Shown here: positions 44,868 through 57,660 of the stretch, piece by piece
Position numbering within the stretch: position 1 is the stretch's first letter
How the letters are laid out: every line of letters starts with the position of its first letter
DNA from: Dichomitus squalens LYAD-421 SS1
Taxonomy: Eukaryota; Basidiomycota; Agaricomycetes; Polyporales; Polyporaceae
Assembly (NCBI RefSeq): GCF_000275845.1
Contig: NW_006766889.1
Coordinates: 145,021 to 209,020, forward strand
DNA: 64,000 nt
Direction of reading: 5' to 3'
Notes under the pieces: model-generated
Told to the model about the DNA's origin: nothing
Databases searched by the model: none
Seen by the model: only the letters and a program-made list of their open reading frames with translations
Program-made: the position numbers and the translations under genes

Positions 44868-46547
44868 GCATCAAGTCATCATGGTGGTAGAGGATGCCGA
44901 CAGACATACGATGCGAGAACCATCTTCTCTGCCTATCGAGCCAGTCGACCAGTAGAAGAAAGACCTCAAGTTCCAACGATGCAGAGACATGTGAGCGCAG
45001 AAGAGGCTGCAGCTGGTCAAGGTCGGAATCCCAGCTGACCGGAATCGGATCCAGACACTCGAGCGCCGACAGCCAACACGAGGCTACGGAACGCTGTGGC
45101 CTAGACTCGCCAGAAGCACCTTCCTCTATGTTACGTCCTACTTACTATCTTTCTAGGTCGGGTACGACCGGTACGAAGAGCTAGTTTTACTGGTAGTCCG
45201 AACAAGACGGCCATGTTCGTCTAATAACAACACGCCTTGTTGCGAACAAAAAGCCTGAGGCCCAAGATGAACAAACTGGATACTGAGTGGTGATGCTGAA
45301 TGTGGGGGAATGTGTGACGCGCAACATACATACATGTTTCGAACGGAGTCTATGAGAATGAGTGCATGCAAACCGGACGGCAACAACGGGACGATGAGGG
45401 CGGAAAAACGCGAAAGACCGAGGCTGGAGGGCTAGATCGAGACGGTAGATGAATGGATACAGCAGCACGACGCGCGAAATCTCGCAGACCACATGAGGAT
45501 GATGGTATGAGACAGGACCAAAGCGTTTTGACCAAGCAGAAGCAAGATGGGAGAAGGGTTGTTTTCATGGTACGGAATGGAAATTGGCTCGCGGGCCCTA
45601 TCGATACGAGGTTCGGGACATAGCAGAAGCTAGGGACTACAAGTGCTACTGGGCCCTCGGATCATGCTAGGTATGGAGTGGCTAACGGCCAATGGCTAGT
45701 AAAGAAACGTCAAGGTCCGCGCGCGCAAGGATCAGATGGTCTGTGAACCCTACTCCCTTCCACGCTCCAATCCCAATGCTGACCAGATCGACACACCTGA
45801 CAGGAGCAGTGGTGCGTACGGTCATTGCGAAGCATGACTAAATTCCAAGCCTGCCATCGGCATACTCTTCCTCCCGCGAAAGCGCGAAGTGGGAAGAAGG
45901 GTGTCTATACCGGTGTAGTGGAAGTAGTGAAGACAGCAGGAGCGCGTCACATGATAACAGAGACCCGACCATCAACAGTATAGCGGGAGGACCAGGCAAG
46001 GAGAAAACAGAGCAGTGGCGAACACCACAGGGGGTATTCGGCGAACCGGGGTATGCGGGGTAGAGGGAGGAAAGGTTAGGAATACAACTTGTTTTTATTT
46101 TCGTCTTCTTGTCTTGTCGTGGATGCGTTCACAGCGGCACATCGTAGGATGACATGTGAGGGACAGTGGTGAGGGTCAAGGGGTACAACACGGGTGCGTC
46201 TATGGGGAGGACTTGCAGGGCTGGCGGGCGTGCTGATGACTGACTTGGGTTAAGCGTCGGATGATGGGCCGGGAGGGACAGCGGGCGATGGTCGCTCCCC
46301 GATGCGAATAGATAAGGCTCCGCCGACGATCAGGCGTATGAAACACGGGACGTGCGCCTGCCAGGCGAAGTCCGTTCTATGACGGAAAGGCGGTGTAGGG
46401 AGATGTCGGACGTCGGGACATAAGGCCGAGAATGGATTGCCCAATGAATCTATGAGGCAACTGGTGTGTATGACGGACCGGCAGAAAGCAGGGAGCATAG
46501 TCGTGTAGGCCGCACGCATCGCGTGCGCAACAGAAGTATGCGTCGCG
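44868..46547. other. Intergenic, 1.7 kb, no gene seen
   Basis: ORFs are short and show no motif. The right part is probably the 3' UTR of the SNF1 beta-subunit gene. Confidence 0.5.
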
Positions 46548-48271
46548 TCATGTGGGCTTGTAATAGATGGTAGTAATATACTGGAGGCGGCCACACTGCG
46601 TCAGTGATCATGTAAGACCCGTGCGAAGAAAGACAATCGCGTCAGCTTACCTTCTTCCTGTATCGGGTAGTATCTGCGACAGCGAGGACTCCATTGCGGA
46701 TCGCACTCGTGCTGAGATGATGTAGGACAACGTGTGAAGGTACTGGGAGTACGCTCGCATCGTCGGAGATCCCGGGCCCATCCAGAGGACGTCCTGTAGG
46801 TTGAGCAGGAGGCGTTGGTGGACCCGATGCCTGCTGCGCTGCGAGCATTTGTGCTGTTACATCCGTCCCGCTGGCGGTGACGACTGGTAGATGCAGGGGC
46901 GGGGGAGGTGCAGCGGGACCGTTCGGCCCAGCCCCATCCTCCGTGGAGGCACCTTCCGCGGAGGTCATGCCAAGCTGGGTCGAGCGACCTTCCTTCGCAC
47001 GGTCGCGCTGACGATCGCGAGCCTTCTCGCGAGTGCTGCGACGCTTGTCCCGCTCGCTAGTCCCTGTGGAGGAGCTAACAGGACCAGCCATCGCTGGAGG
47101 ACGCACGTTGAGGATCAGTTTGTCGAGGTGTCGAGGGAGCGCTGGAGCAGGCGGAATGTTGGGAGTGGGGACCCCGCTCGCGGACGACGTCGGTGAGTCT
47201 GCCGATGTGAGGTAGGCCTCCTCCTCAGCGGCGGCCGCTATGAGCTCTTGAGGAATATCTGTTGTCCACTTCGCATCCCGTGAACTGCCCCCGGTGGGCC
47301 CAGCGCCTGTCGAATCCGACCAGAACGAGTTGAAATTGTTAGGATGAGTGTGGTGTGGGCTGGATAGGGGCGTAGCGAGCTGGGTGATGTTGGGCGGACT
47401 TGACGACGTGGGGTGGGGAACGGCGACGTAATTGGCAAGTGTCCCATCGCGGTCGTCAACGGCCCGAGGATAGTCATTCGTAAGCCTGGTCTGGTCGTCC
47501 ACAATGAACTTGAGATGGTGTGTCCCGGGCAGCAAGGACACCATCGTCCAGAAGGTGTTCGTCTCGGGGCTAAACGACGAGTGATCTGAGAACAAAACGG
47601 ATGTGAGAATATCGCGGCACTCACTCGTATTCCATCGGTTGCCGCCCCTGCCAATTGTCGTGACCAGCTCGGATCAGCACGACCTTCTTCCCACCACCTC
47701 TCCAAGTGATCTTGTAGTTGACAGGCTCCAGCTTGTGGCCGTCCTCTTCAGCTTTCATGAGCGCGATCGGAATCGTGCTATGCACCACCTCGGGCACGAA
47801 TTCGCTCCTCATGGGCACATCACTGCGCGGGGGGGAGTCCTGGACGACCGTGCTCTGGAAGGAGCGCGTGGACGCGAACGCGCTGAGCGAGTGCTTATAG
47901 CGCGAGCGGCCGTCAGCCATGCGATCGATGCGCGCCGCCGACGGCAGGTTGTTCTGCGGGCGGAACGTCTGCGGGGGTGGGTTTCCTGCGGTGGGGATTG
48001 GGATCGGGGACGACGCGCGCGGCCGCCGGTGCGCCGGGTGGGGCGAGACCGAGACGGACGCAGGCGTCGAGGAAGCGGGCGTGAGCGTGAGGGACGCCAG
48101 ATCGGGGAGCTCGAGGGACTTCTTCTTGTTCCGAAGCGAGCGGTGCACCCTGTGCGAGGTGGACGATGACGGGTTGGGAGAGCCGCCGCGAATAGGCGAG
48201 TGGTGGGCGGAACGCGCAGGCGAGTCAAGGCGGGAGTGGGCGGATTGGGGGTTGGAGGATGTGTTGCCCAT
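46548..48271 (-). CDS. SNF1/AMPK complex beta subunit (Gal83/Sip1/Sip2 type)
   Basis: Scaffold subunit that links the SNF1 kinase to its gamma subunit and to glycogen/membranes in glucose signalling. It starts MGNTSSN, a good N-myristoylation signal, followed by ~170 disordered residues. The CBM48 glycogen-binding domain is KITWRGGGKKVVLIRAGHDN, WQGRQPMEYD|PETNTFW and HHLKFIVDDQTRLTNDYP. The ASC domain starts WTTDIPQELIAAAAEEEAYL, continues LPRHLDKLILNVRPP and, after an insertion of about 110 residues, ends PSHVVLHHLSTSAIRNGVLA, VADTTRYRKK|YITTIYYKPT. The last exon supplies only YITTIYYKPT and the stop (46548-46550), found after a TCCAG acceptor. The first intron must end at a TTTAG just before CCCCGAGACG to keep frame. 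Divergent from NTA1. Confidence 0.94.
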
Positions 48272-49055
48272 ACTAGAAGAAGGGCGCGGGCGATTTGTGC
48301 GGGAACAATTCGAGCAGAGACGGGGGCGACGGACGCTGGTGCTGGGTGATGGGAGAGAGCTACTACCGGGGAGGAGCCGGACGAGAAAAGGGGATCGGGG
48401 ATCTGCAATCGAGGGGATCAGCGACGTCCTGGTGTAGGAATTTGACTATCTAGCGAGGTCAAGAAAGGCGGAGCGACAAGAAGGGCGGGGAGGTGGTAAG
48501 AGTGGCCAGTCGCACAAAAGGAGCTTGTACATACATTGCTCTTCCGCTACTGGCCGTCGATGTCAGACACACAAGCGACTACTGCTGGGTCAATGATCTT
48601 GATGACTGGGGGGTGCTTGTACGCACTCACCAGGCCCCACCACTGACAGTCTCCTCTCTTCTCCTCCTAGAACTGTGCGATCTGCGCGAGCAGATTCTCG
48701 GCGAGCAAGTGTGGCCGAGAGGAATGGATGTGCGAAAGGAGGAGAGACACGGACAATCCTCGAGGTCTGGGTGCACAGTCAGCGATCCGCGCATACACCC
48801 AGCCCAGACGCCCGCTTTCTCACGCGCACGCCCGCCGCCCGCCCTCCACAATCACCTGCTCCCCCTCAGCTGTCCAATCACAGCCCGCGCACGTCAAAGA
48901 TCCCGCGATTCCTCCTCCTTAATTAATTAATAAGTAGCTGACGCCGCCCCTCGAGCCACTTACCGCATCTACTTACCGGGCCACATACATAGCACAAGAC
49001 GTCCCTACGACCATCAGCAGTCTTACGTTCCTTGCGGTCTATCAGGTGCGACATC
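48272..49055. promoter_or_regulatory. Divergent promoter region, SNF1 beta / NTA1
   Basis: 784 bp between divergent starts. It contains an AT-rich TTAATTAATTAATAAG block (about 48920-48935). No clear TATA box and no gene. Confidence 0.45.
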
Positions 49056-50634
49056 ATGCGCATCGCAGTCGTGCAGTTCGCCCCACAGGTACTCCTGCAC
49101 CGCCCTCCGCTATCCTTTTTGAGAACTTACTGATCTCGAGGCAAACCATCAACATTCTGACCCAAGATCGGGAAGGTGCAAGAGAACATAGACAAGGCAC
49201 AGAAGCTATGCGACCGGTTTGTAGCATCCCACCTTCAGGCAGAGCACGACACGAAAGCATCATGACAGACTACGACCAGACTCGGTCGACCTCGTCTGTC
49301 TGCCCGAGATGATATTCACAGGTACGTCACAATCATCCTTTGCAGTGTTCAAATAATAATCACTAACCAAAAGCCTTCATCCTTGTGGCACCCGCAGGCT
49401 ACGCCTTCCCCGACGCCACCTCCATTTCTCCGTACCTCGAGGAGCCCCGCGTCGGGCCGACGTCCCAGTTCTGTGCCGCCCTGGCCGCCCGGTTGCGCTG
49501 CTACGTCGTCGCAGGCTACCCCGAACGCTTGCAACCTGAGGAGGTGCAAGCAGTACTCGAATCAGACGAGCACGGCGGCACGAAAGAGGACGAGAAAGTC
49601 GGCGCGAACGCCGCGGCGCTGTACGGCCCGAACGGCGATTTCGTGGGCGACTACCGCAAGACGAACCTCTACGAGACCGACATGACGTGGGCACGCCCAG
49701 GTGCGCGTGTGGTGCATACACGGGGGCCTGTCCGCCCTGTCGTCTTTCATTCCCTCCTTTCCTGCGCGTTGATCTCGACTGATGCTGACGATGGCTTGCG
49801 CGTGTTCCGGCGGCGGCAGGCACGGGATTCACGACGTTCCACCTCCCGCCTCCGCTCAACACGGTATCTCTCGGGATCTGCATGGATCTCAACGTCCGGC
49901 CCCCAGCGATGTGGGATCTTGCCCGCGGGCCGTACGAGGTCGCGGAGTATTGCATCGCGCAGAAGACGAACCTCCTCGTGCTGCTGAACGCGTGGCTCGA
50001 CTCGAAGGAGAGCCCAGAGGAGGACACGGACTGGCGGACGATCAACTACTGGGCGCTGCGCCTCAGGCCGCTTTGGGCGAAGGTCGTCGAGGCGGACGTG
50101 AAGGCCGAGGCCGAGCAGGCTGACGGGAGTGATGGCGACTCTGATTCGGACCCTGCGCCCGACGACAAGGCGACGAGCTCGGAAGGACGGAAGGCCGGAG
50201 AGGAGCTCGTGGTGGTGGTATGCAATCGCTGCGGAGAGGAGAACGGTATGTGTGCAGTCCTATTGGGCGTTGGCGCCAATCGATTAGACGTTCTGGGGTA
50301 GACTGCACATTGAGTGAAGCCGCTCTTCGCAGACCAGGAGGCGAACAGAAGGCTAGCTTCAATTTCTGGACGTTGATGTCCAAGACTGGAGATTGTACAA
50401 AACGCCATGCAGTTCCCGAACTCTCGTTCCACTTTGGCGTGCAGCTGCAGTGTACTGCCATACGTCAAGAAATATTATCGCGAGGCTTTAGCTGACGGGT
50501 CTTTCGCAGGCATAACTTTCGCGGGATCGTCCTCCCTATTTAGTCTCAGACGAGGCGCAGGCAGACCGACGCTCCTGCATGCGATGAAGCGACGACAAGA
50601 AGGCATCGAAGTCTGGACATACCCCAGAAGCTAA
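49056..50634 (+). CDS. NTA1: Protein N-terminal amidase (N-end rule)
   Basis: Carbon-nitrogen hydrolase that deamidates N-terminal Asn and Gln, creating Arg/N-degrons. Exon order: MRIAVVQFAPQ, IGKVQENIDKAQKLCDR, VDLVCLPEMIFTG, GYAFPDATSISPYLEEPRVG and so on. The Glu-Lys-Cys triad is visible as LPEMIF (Glu), GDYRKTNLYETD (Lys) and SLGICMDLNVR (Cys). Then VAEYCIAQKTNLLVLLNAWL follows, an acidic linker (SDGDSDSDPAPDD) and the last exon TFAGSSSLFSLRRGAGRPT, ending WTYPRS. Substrate class is inferred from the overall match to fungal Nta1, in particular the N-R-C-G-E-E...F-A-G-S-S C-terminal block. The last intron (about 50247-50509) is ~260 nt, longer than the others. Confidence 0.92.
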
Positions 50635-53146
50635 GGCCTAGCCATTCCAAGTACACATCATCGTGAGTGAGGGTGCCCATTACGCAAATTGTCTCCATGG
50701 CGCTGACACCTGGGTCGAGAAGACAATTGTATTAGAGCCTGGAGTGGTGCTGTGATCGCTTTGCGCAGAACGCGGCGATTCACATCCCATGTCGTTAGTA
50801 CAACTCGATATCCGTACATCAGGGTCCGGCAGGACGGCGGGGGCGGTTTCTGTCAAACCTTACAAGCTGCGGCGTACACGTACCGACCGATTGTGGCACA
50901 GCGATTGCCTTGGACGCGTTTTTACGTGCCCTGCCCCATAGAAAACATTCTGGCTGCCCGCGCGCTGTCCGGAGCGGGCTTCCTGCGATGCCGCGATGCA
51001 TAAACCTACGTGACTCTTTTGCCTCTCTGCTTGGAGCACGCGTACCAATCCGCCCGTTCCTGCGGTGCTTTATCCTATCCAGGAAGACGCTGGTGTGGGT
51101 GCTTCCCTTCGATGTGCGCAACTCGCCACAGCGCGTCCCTCATGCTATCCTACTCCTCGCGGTCGGGAGCAGTGTGTCAATCTCGCTTCTGCACAAGCCT
51201 CGCCTTCCCGGATGCAATAGTTGTGCAAGAGCTCGTGGTCTGAGCAAGGACGGGACAACGTTAAAGAACGGTGCGCACAAAGCCCGGCGGCGTCGCAGAA
51301 GGGCTCCTTGTATCGACGTCGACATTAGTCAGGCACGAGACCAAGGTTCCATGGGGAGATCCGCGTTGATTTTGCCGCCCTGTAATACTAAGTCTAAGTC
51401 CATCACGCCCCGCCAACGGTCTCGGATGACAGGAGGCTCGTCCGTAGCACTGTTTTACTGAGGAAGGCACTGTTCAACACCAGGCGTCCCCCGGGCCCCT
51501 CTCTAAGATAGAACAAACGAAGCGGCATGTGTCATCATCGTCAAACCAAGGTGCTTCGATCGTTGCTAGCGTTGAGAATCGTGGAAGCGTAGGAAGTGGC
51601 AGGGGGCTTTGTCGAGGGGTGAAACAAGCTCTGTTGTTTGTCACCGTGCGACTGATAAGTTGGCTATAGTTGATCGTGGGCACGTCCTACGCCAACATGT
51701 GCATGTGGGACACACAGTGTACCTGTGAGATACGGAACGCATTTAACTCGGGAGTAGACACTCGGCCTCGGTCTACGGAAGGGATCAGGTTTAACACAAC
51801 ATGCGGGGCAGATAAGCTCTCGAACCGGGCAGAAGGTCGAGCACGAGTCGCGAGCGGGACTCGACGACGACGTCATTGATATTGCCACTGGACGTACGAT
51901 CCTCGAGACTCCCTAAAAGGGACAGGCGTTTGATATACCAAACCGGAATATATTGGTCCGCTGCTTCTAGCCGCCTACGCAGCCGGGAATGGGGGCGGAC
52001 ACGAGGACGCATCCCGTGGCCTTCTCTGATGACTGACGTGAAACCGAAGCCGGCGCAGGAAGTAGGGCGGAGGGGGCGACGGAGGTATGATAAACACGTC
52101 GGGCGGCAGGGGCTAATTACCTCAAGCTGGAGGCACGGGCATGCGGCATGCCGCAGCGTCGGACGAAGAGTCAGAAGCTGCGACACGTCGCGATGGCGCA
52201 AGCTCGTTTGGCGCGTCTGACGGGTGTTCCCGGTCAGGAGGAAGGATGAGTGTAGCCTTATATGGAAGGAAGATCTCCCGAAACGGAAGCGTGGCGGGGG
52301 CGTTGGCCGGCGTTGAGTAGAGTCCTCCAGCCAAGCCTTTCGAGGAGTCTCCGATGGAGAGCACAGGAAGCATACAATGAGGCTGTGGAGGCGATGTCGC
52401 AAAACGTACGGGGTGTCGCTATGTTTCTGGATATGACATGGCGATGATATCGACACAGGTTGGCGACGGGGGCCGGACACGCGGAGTAATAGGTGGGGGA
52501 AATAACACGACCATTGTTGGCTGACAGATGATAGATGGAGACAAATGGGTTGCGCGGGAGAGGAAGACGAGGAGGATAGAAACCTTGATAGGGAGCGGCC
52601 GAGCGTGGGCTGGTAGTATGTTCATGCGGGGGCGTTGGCATGGAAGATGCGACGGAGGAAGGGCGAAGAAGGGGAAGAGGCAGTCGGAAGGGTGCCGGGT
52701 GCCGAGGGCGGGAGAGGGGGGTTCTGGGGTCCTGGACGAGTGGGAAGAAGGTTTGGGCGTCTGAGCGATCCAAACAAGTCAATCAACGCCACGCCGCCCA
52801 GAACGGCCGCTGTCCCATCTCCATTTCCGCCATTCAACGCCCCGTATCGGGCTCCATCGAACAGTCCATCTTTGTGTTGTAGCATCCGTAGACAATGATA
52901 CCTATGCTTTTGCTTCGCAGCCGATAGCCTGTCTATGAGCGCGCGGTCATGCAATGTCGGCAGGATGTGTGTGAGGAGTGATCTGAACGGGACGCGATGC
53001 GTTCAAAGAGCAAATGTGGGATCGGACCAAACACCTGGCCGCTTCCCCTGGCCCCCACCCAATATATAGCCTAAGACCCCGGTTCATCTCTCCCCCTGTC
53101 TCCCATCTCCCCTTCCCTCCGACTCCCTTCCTTCCTCCCGCGTCCG
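50635..53146. other. Intergenic, 2.5 kb, no gene supported
   Basis: Long ORFs on the minus strand at 51791-52480 and 52622-52954 and on the plus strand at 50910-51461 have no recognisable domain, and their composition looks like open frames in GC-rich DNA. 53040-53140 is CT-rich and is probably the 5' UTR of the FYR gene. Confidence 0.5.
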
Positions 53147-55962
53147 ATGAGCCATACGCCGAGGGCTCAGATGGCTCCTCCACAAGACATTGTCATGGGG
53201 CCTCCCCCGCTTCCCCCTCAGGCAGGTCAGCCGGGAGCCGGGAAGCAAAAGGAACCCGACGTCGCTGCAAAGTATAGCAGGCTGAAGAGGAAATATTTTG
53301 AGCTCGAGGAGGTGTGTAATCGCCCTATATTGTCGCGTTTGCAGACCGTTCAACATTGCTCGTCATCACCTCAATGTGCAATCTTCTCGCGATCGTCATT
53401 TGCAATTGACGCGTATGACCTGGCGGCTGTCTGTAGAAAACCAAAGAAGCAATGCTCCAGCTACGGAGCTCGGGAGAGCGAAATGTAAAGTGGAGGTCGG
53501 AAAGATCGTACGTCTTGGCTCTGTTGTGAAGTCTGGATGTCCAAAACCTCACACCGTTCAGTCTCCTCCTTGACCGCATCGCGGAACTAGAACTTGACCC
53601 GGCACGCAACCCCGGTGCCCCAGTACCCGACCCGCCATTCACGGCCTTCCCCAAATGCCTTCTCAACAACGCGAACCAACAGGCGTTTGTTGCTAACCTC
53701 CGCCTGGCCATTGATGAGCTTGAGCGCGAGGATCCCGACATCGACCCCCTCCTTTTGTCGCGTCATATCGGCCCCGCCGCGCGCAAAAGGCAGGAAGCGG
53801 AGGCAAGAGAAAGGCAGGAAGAGGAGTCGCGAGATAAAAGGTCGGCTGCGACGACGCGTAAACCGAGAGGTGTACCCCCTAAAGGCAAGGACATCGGCGC
53901 TCCTTTAACGTACGCCCCCGCCCCTGTCCATACCGCACCGCCGCCCACATCCAGTGGTCCTGGTCCAGTCCCATCGCCCCCCTTCGTGGTCTCGAGTAGT
54001 GGGACCCGATTGCGCCTCAAGCCTCCTGTACACCCTGGTGAAGGGCCTCCGGGTTCGTCGTCTATACCTCCCGCACCTCATCCTGGCGCTCAGCTCGCAG
54101 GCACTCCCCATGGTTATGTACGTCGACGCTCCGAATCGCTCTCGCCTGTCCTTTCGCCGCAGGAGGATTACGGCGGCATCCCTCCTGAGGGCCCCTCGCC
54201 CTCGTACCAGCACGGGGCCCCGCCCGGTGCGCAGTCGCAGATGCAAATGACGCTGCGGACGTCGTCATCTGCGGCCTCGCGACCCTCGGACATCCAGCGA
54301 CACACGAAACCAAAACGTCTCAAGGCACACACCGTCACCACCAAGAGCTACAGCATTCCGACCGTTCCGCGTGACAAGCGCGGAAAGCCGATTCTACCCC
54401 TCAACGTGGGTATCATGACCGTTATCAACCTTGGAGAGGTCTGCATGAGGGAGCACTTCCACACGGAGAGGTACATCTTCCCGGTGGGCTATGAAGTAAC
54501 GCGGTGCGTCTGCGTCTTGTTCGGGAGCCCAGGCTTCGATCTCGATGTGCCCATCATTGACGATTCGTCTTTCCCGGAATCTGTCGCGTGTGCCTGTCTG
54601 TGTCCAGGCGCTACTCATCTACGATCGACCCGAATGCTGAAGTAGTGTACCACTGCAAGATCCTTGACGGTGGCGACGGCCCCAAGTTCCAAATCACCGC
54701 CGCCGACGCGCCAGACAAGCCGATCGTTGCGGGCACCGCGACAGGAGCGTGGTCGGTGATCGTGCGCGCGGCAAACCACATCCGCAACCGCGCACACTCG
54801 AACTCGGTCTCGGGTCCCGACTTCTTCGGGTTGGGGCAAAACACGATCAAACACCTCATCCAGGAGCTGCCGCATGCCAATCAGCTGAAGGACTACGTGT
54901 GGCAGCACTTCACCGAAGGAGGGTGAGCGTCTTTCGCGTTAACTTCTCTCTGCGGCGCCGCGCCCTCTTTCCCTCCACGCCCCGTATACGACTAGTACTT
55001 CCGTGACTGTGTCATGCGTACGGGTCTACATTTGAGAGTCACTGCTGCATGACCAGGAGGGAGGTGGCGCCGCAGGGCACGCGGAAGGCATCAGATCGCT
55101 CACCTTCTCCTCCGTCCTTCCTCTCCCATGTAGACCCCTTGGCGGGCGACACGCTGCAGTGATTCCTGCGTTGCCAGATGAGCAAGATTCGCCCTCGCCG
55201 GGGTCTGGCGGCAACGGCAATGGCTACTTTGACCGCCCGGAGGCAGAGCCTATGCCTGTTCCTATCGCAGTGCCTGCTTCTGCTGGTCCTCAACAAGCGG
55301 TGCTCGGGAGACATGGAGAGCTGCAGATCATCCAGGTCGAGAAGGAGGATCCATCGCTCCGTCCTCGTCACGCCCCTCCACAGATAAACAATGGTCCTAT
55401 GAAGCCCCTGACGTTCCACCAAGAGTATCCCAACGCGCCACCCGAGCACAGAGGACGCCGCGGCTCACGGCACAACAATAACGCGCCGGCATACGACGAG
55501 TACGCTGGAAACGCGATGCAGGTCGACCCCCATTCCCCTACGCACTCGCGTACTGCGTCGCGCTCGCCCGTCTTGCATCGCGAGCGCGTAGACCGCGAGC
55601 GTGAGAGGGACTACTACGATCATCATTCGCCGGCCCACCAGCTGCCTCCTCCACCGCTGCCGCACACCCGATCTCAAAGCTCGCTGCCTTCGCCGCATCA
55701 TCGCTCCCCCTACGAGACGCATGTGCTTGTCTCGAACGGCGGGGAGTCTGTGTACAGGGAGCGCGAACGCGAGCGCGAGCGTGATCGTTCACCACCACCT
55801 CCGCCCGTCCCTGCTACCTTTGCCAGCATCATGAATGCATATCCCGCACCACCTATCGTGTCTCCTCCGACAAACGAAGGTGCAGGCGCGGACTACGTCA
55901 ACGGCAACGGTGGCTCGCGCAGGAACGGTCACCCTTCGTACTCTCCTCCGAGCGATCGGTAA
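53147..55962 (+). CDS. FYRN/FYRC (F/Y-rich) domain nuclear protein
   Basis: Starts MSHTPRAQMAPPQDIVMG; a second ATG eight codons on is also possible. A coiled coil follows: DVAAKYSRLKRKYFELEE joined to KTKEAMLQLRSSGERNVKW and LLLDRIAELE, as in TBRG1/JAZF-like chromatin proteins. A charged and Pro-rich linker leads to the FYRN domain (GIMTVINLGEVCMREHFHTE, RYIFPVGYEVTR|RYSSTID) and the FYRC domain (PKFQITAADAPDKPIVAGTA, GAWSVIVRAANHIRN, DFFGLGQNTIKHLIQELPHA). The tail of ~290 residues is Pro/Arg/His-rich (RERERERERDRSPPPPPP region). FYR pairs form one fold in chromatin regulators such as MLL/TRX and TBRG1; a chromatin role is inferred. All predicted exon joins keep phase. Stop at 55960-55962. 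Confidence 0.9.
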
Positions 55963-56913
55963 CGCCTTTGGCCTGGCCGGTTGCGCCCAACTTGTCGCTC
56001 GGTCGCATTCGCCCTCAACCGCCCTTGCAAAGAACGCACCTCCTTTCAACTCTCCAAGCTTGTTTCAGCACCCTCTCCTTGGCAGTTCTAGGTCTCAGAA
56101 TTGGATTTTTCTCTGCTCACGATCATGATCCGCGGACCACGGTCTTCGTCTCCCGCAAACCCCCTGACATGCTCGCTCTCCCTCCTGCTCTTGCACGTTG
56201 CAAATGACACGTTTCTCGCTTTCGGTGCTTGTTGTGTTCTTGGCGATCCATTCCGCCCTCGTCCCCGTTATATGCTAGATACCGCCTAATCTCTGTTGTC
56301 TGACCGCCCCGCTACCTCTCGCCTTCGGTTCTGTCTTTCGACCCGATGTGCGAGCGTGCGCGGCTTGTAATCATATCGTTGTCTCTGCTGGGCCATGCGC
56401 CCATCCGATCGACCCTGGCCCCCGGTGAAGCTGGGTTATGCAACCACGCCTTGCGTCCAGCCGGCTTGCTTCTTTTTATAGGTACGTTACTGCTGTTCAT
56501 GTGCCTTACAACTCGCGTCGAATTTCCGTACATCGTCGCATATGCCTCCTAGCCGGTCTCCCCGTCAGGCAGCTCCATGCGTGTCTGCGCCGTCCTCGGG
56601 CGGCGCAGCGCATGTCGAGAGCGCGACCCCACCTCTCGGCGGAGACCTGGCTTGCCGCGGCCGCAGTGGAGCTGCGCGGGGCGGGCGTATGTACGCTCGT
56701 CCGTGCGGATCCTGCGGGCTGTGCGTGCCCGTTCGCGTGTCCTTTTGCTGGGCGGGAGGCGAGATTAAGGAAGTCGGGTGGTATTGATGACGAGCCTCAG
56801 TGGGGACTCCTGCCGATGCGAGGAACGTGCCGGGTACTGGGGTAGTATATGGGGCTGACATTCGCGGATCTGTTTTGCTTGTCTTGTTGTATGTATATCT
56901 GTCCCCGTATCAT
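55963..56913. other. 3' flank of FYR gene and spacer
   Basis: No supported gene. Confidence 0.45.
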
Positions 56914-57483
56914 TCATTTTGCGACGGGAATCGGGGTGAGGGTTGGCTGAGCTGTTGTGCTCGTCATTGGGTTGCTCACGTTCCTGGGGTGCCCAGGTTG
57001 ATACACGTCCGTGCTCGTTGGCACCCAGTGTCTACGAGACTTGAGAAGGCCAAATCGAGGGCGTTCAAGATACTGGACAAAAGTACTGAAGATGTCAACT
57101 CCCGTGTTTGAGCTGTAGTCGCCAGCACTATACCGGCCGGTTAGGAAGACTCGATTGTCACGCTTCCGTCGAAAGTCCATGTTCGTCAGCCCGTAATTGG
57201 CGTCTCGAAGTCTGGGAAAGCCGATTTCTCCCGATGCCCAGCTCACAGTCAATTTCTCGATCTTTTCACACCATGGCTTGCCATAATCCAGAGCAGCACT
57301 CTTATAAGTAGACTGTGGATGTAAGGGCTCTCTGGGAGTCACTCCACGCGTTGGGAGGGGGTTTTCTGGGCCACCCACTCTGTGCAGGCGGGGAAGTGGC
57401 TGTGCCGCAGCCAACGCCTGCACTTTCCGGTTTCTCTCATGTATTTTGACGCGATAGCTCTCACGTAGCCTAGCCGCCATCAT
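56914..57483 (-). CDS. Uncharacterised 189-codon ORF, doubtful gene
   Basis: Single open frame starting MMAARLRESYRVKIHERNRK, mostly basic and hydrophilic, with no domain, signal or membrane helix recognised. Its 3' half overlaps a dispersed direct repeat (56923-56999), which argues against a conserved gene. Kept only because of its length in a gene-poor gap. Confidence 0.2.
   Translation of the reverse strand: MMAARLRESYRVKIHERNRKVQALAAAQPLPRLHRVGGPENPLPTRGVTPREPLHPQSTYKSAALDYGKPWCEKIEKLTVSWASGEIGFPRLRDANYGLTNMDFRRKRDNRVFLTGRYSAGDYSSNTGVDIFSTFVQYLERPRFGLLKSRRHWVPTSTDVYQPGHPRNVSNPMTSTTAQPTLTPIPVAK
56923..56999 (+). repeat. Direct repeat, copy 1
   Basis: Matches 57560-57660 apart from an extra ~20 bp in the latter. 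Shared ends are GAC(G/A)GGAATC and CCTGGGGTGC(C/T)CAGGT. Confidence 0.6.
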
Positions 57484-57559
57484 AGCCGGCCACGACTACG
57501 ACTATGGCCGTAGTTGCGGCTAGCCGGGCGAGGAAACTGAGATTCTGATGGTTTTGTAC

Positions 57560-57660
57560 GACAGGAATCAGAGTCAGGGTTTGGCCGAGCAGCCCCGAGC
57601 TTGGACTTTATGTGGCTCGCCATTGTGCTCCTTGCGTACGTTTCCCTGGGGTGCTCAGGT
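57560..57660 (+). repeat. Direct repeat, copy 2
   Basis: Partner of 56923-56999, same orientation, about 640 bp away. Nature unknown. Confidence 0.6.

Noticed and set aside
50910..51461. 183-codon plus-strand ORF
   Set aside because: No recognisable motif and composition of a random frame; no promoter or leader features.
51791..52480. 230-codon minus-strand ORF
   Set aside because: Arg/Pro/Ser-rich translation typical of chance open frames in GC-rich DNA; no domain, no splice logic, no plausible neighbour signals.
52622..52954. 110-codon minus-strand ORF with a Gly/Ala-rich middle
   Set aside because: Considered as the first exon of a small gene, but no continuing exon could be joined in frame.
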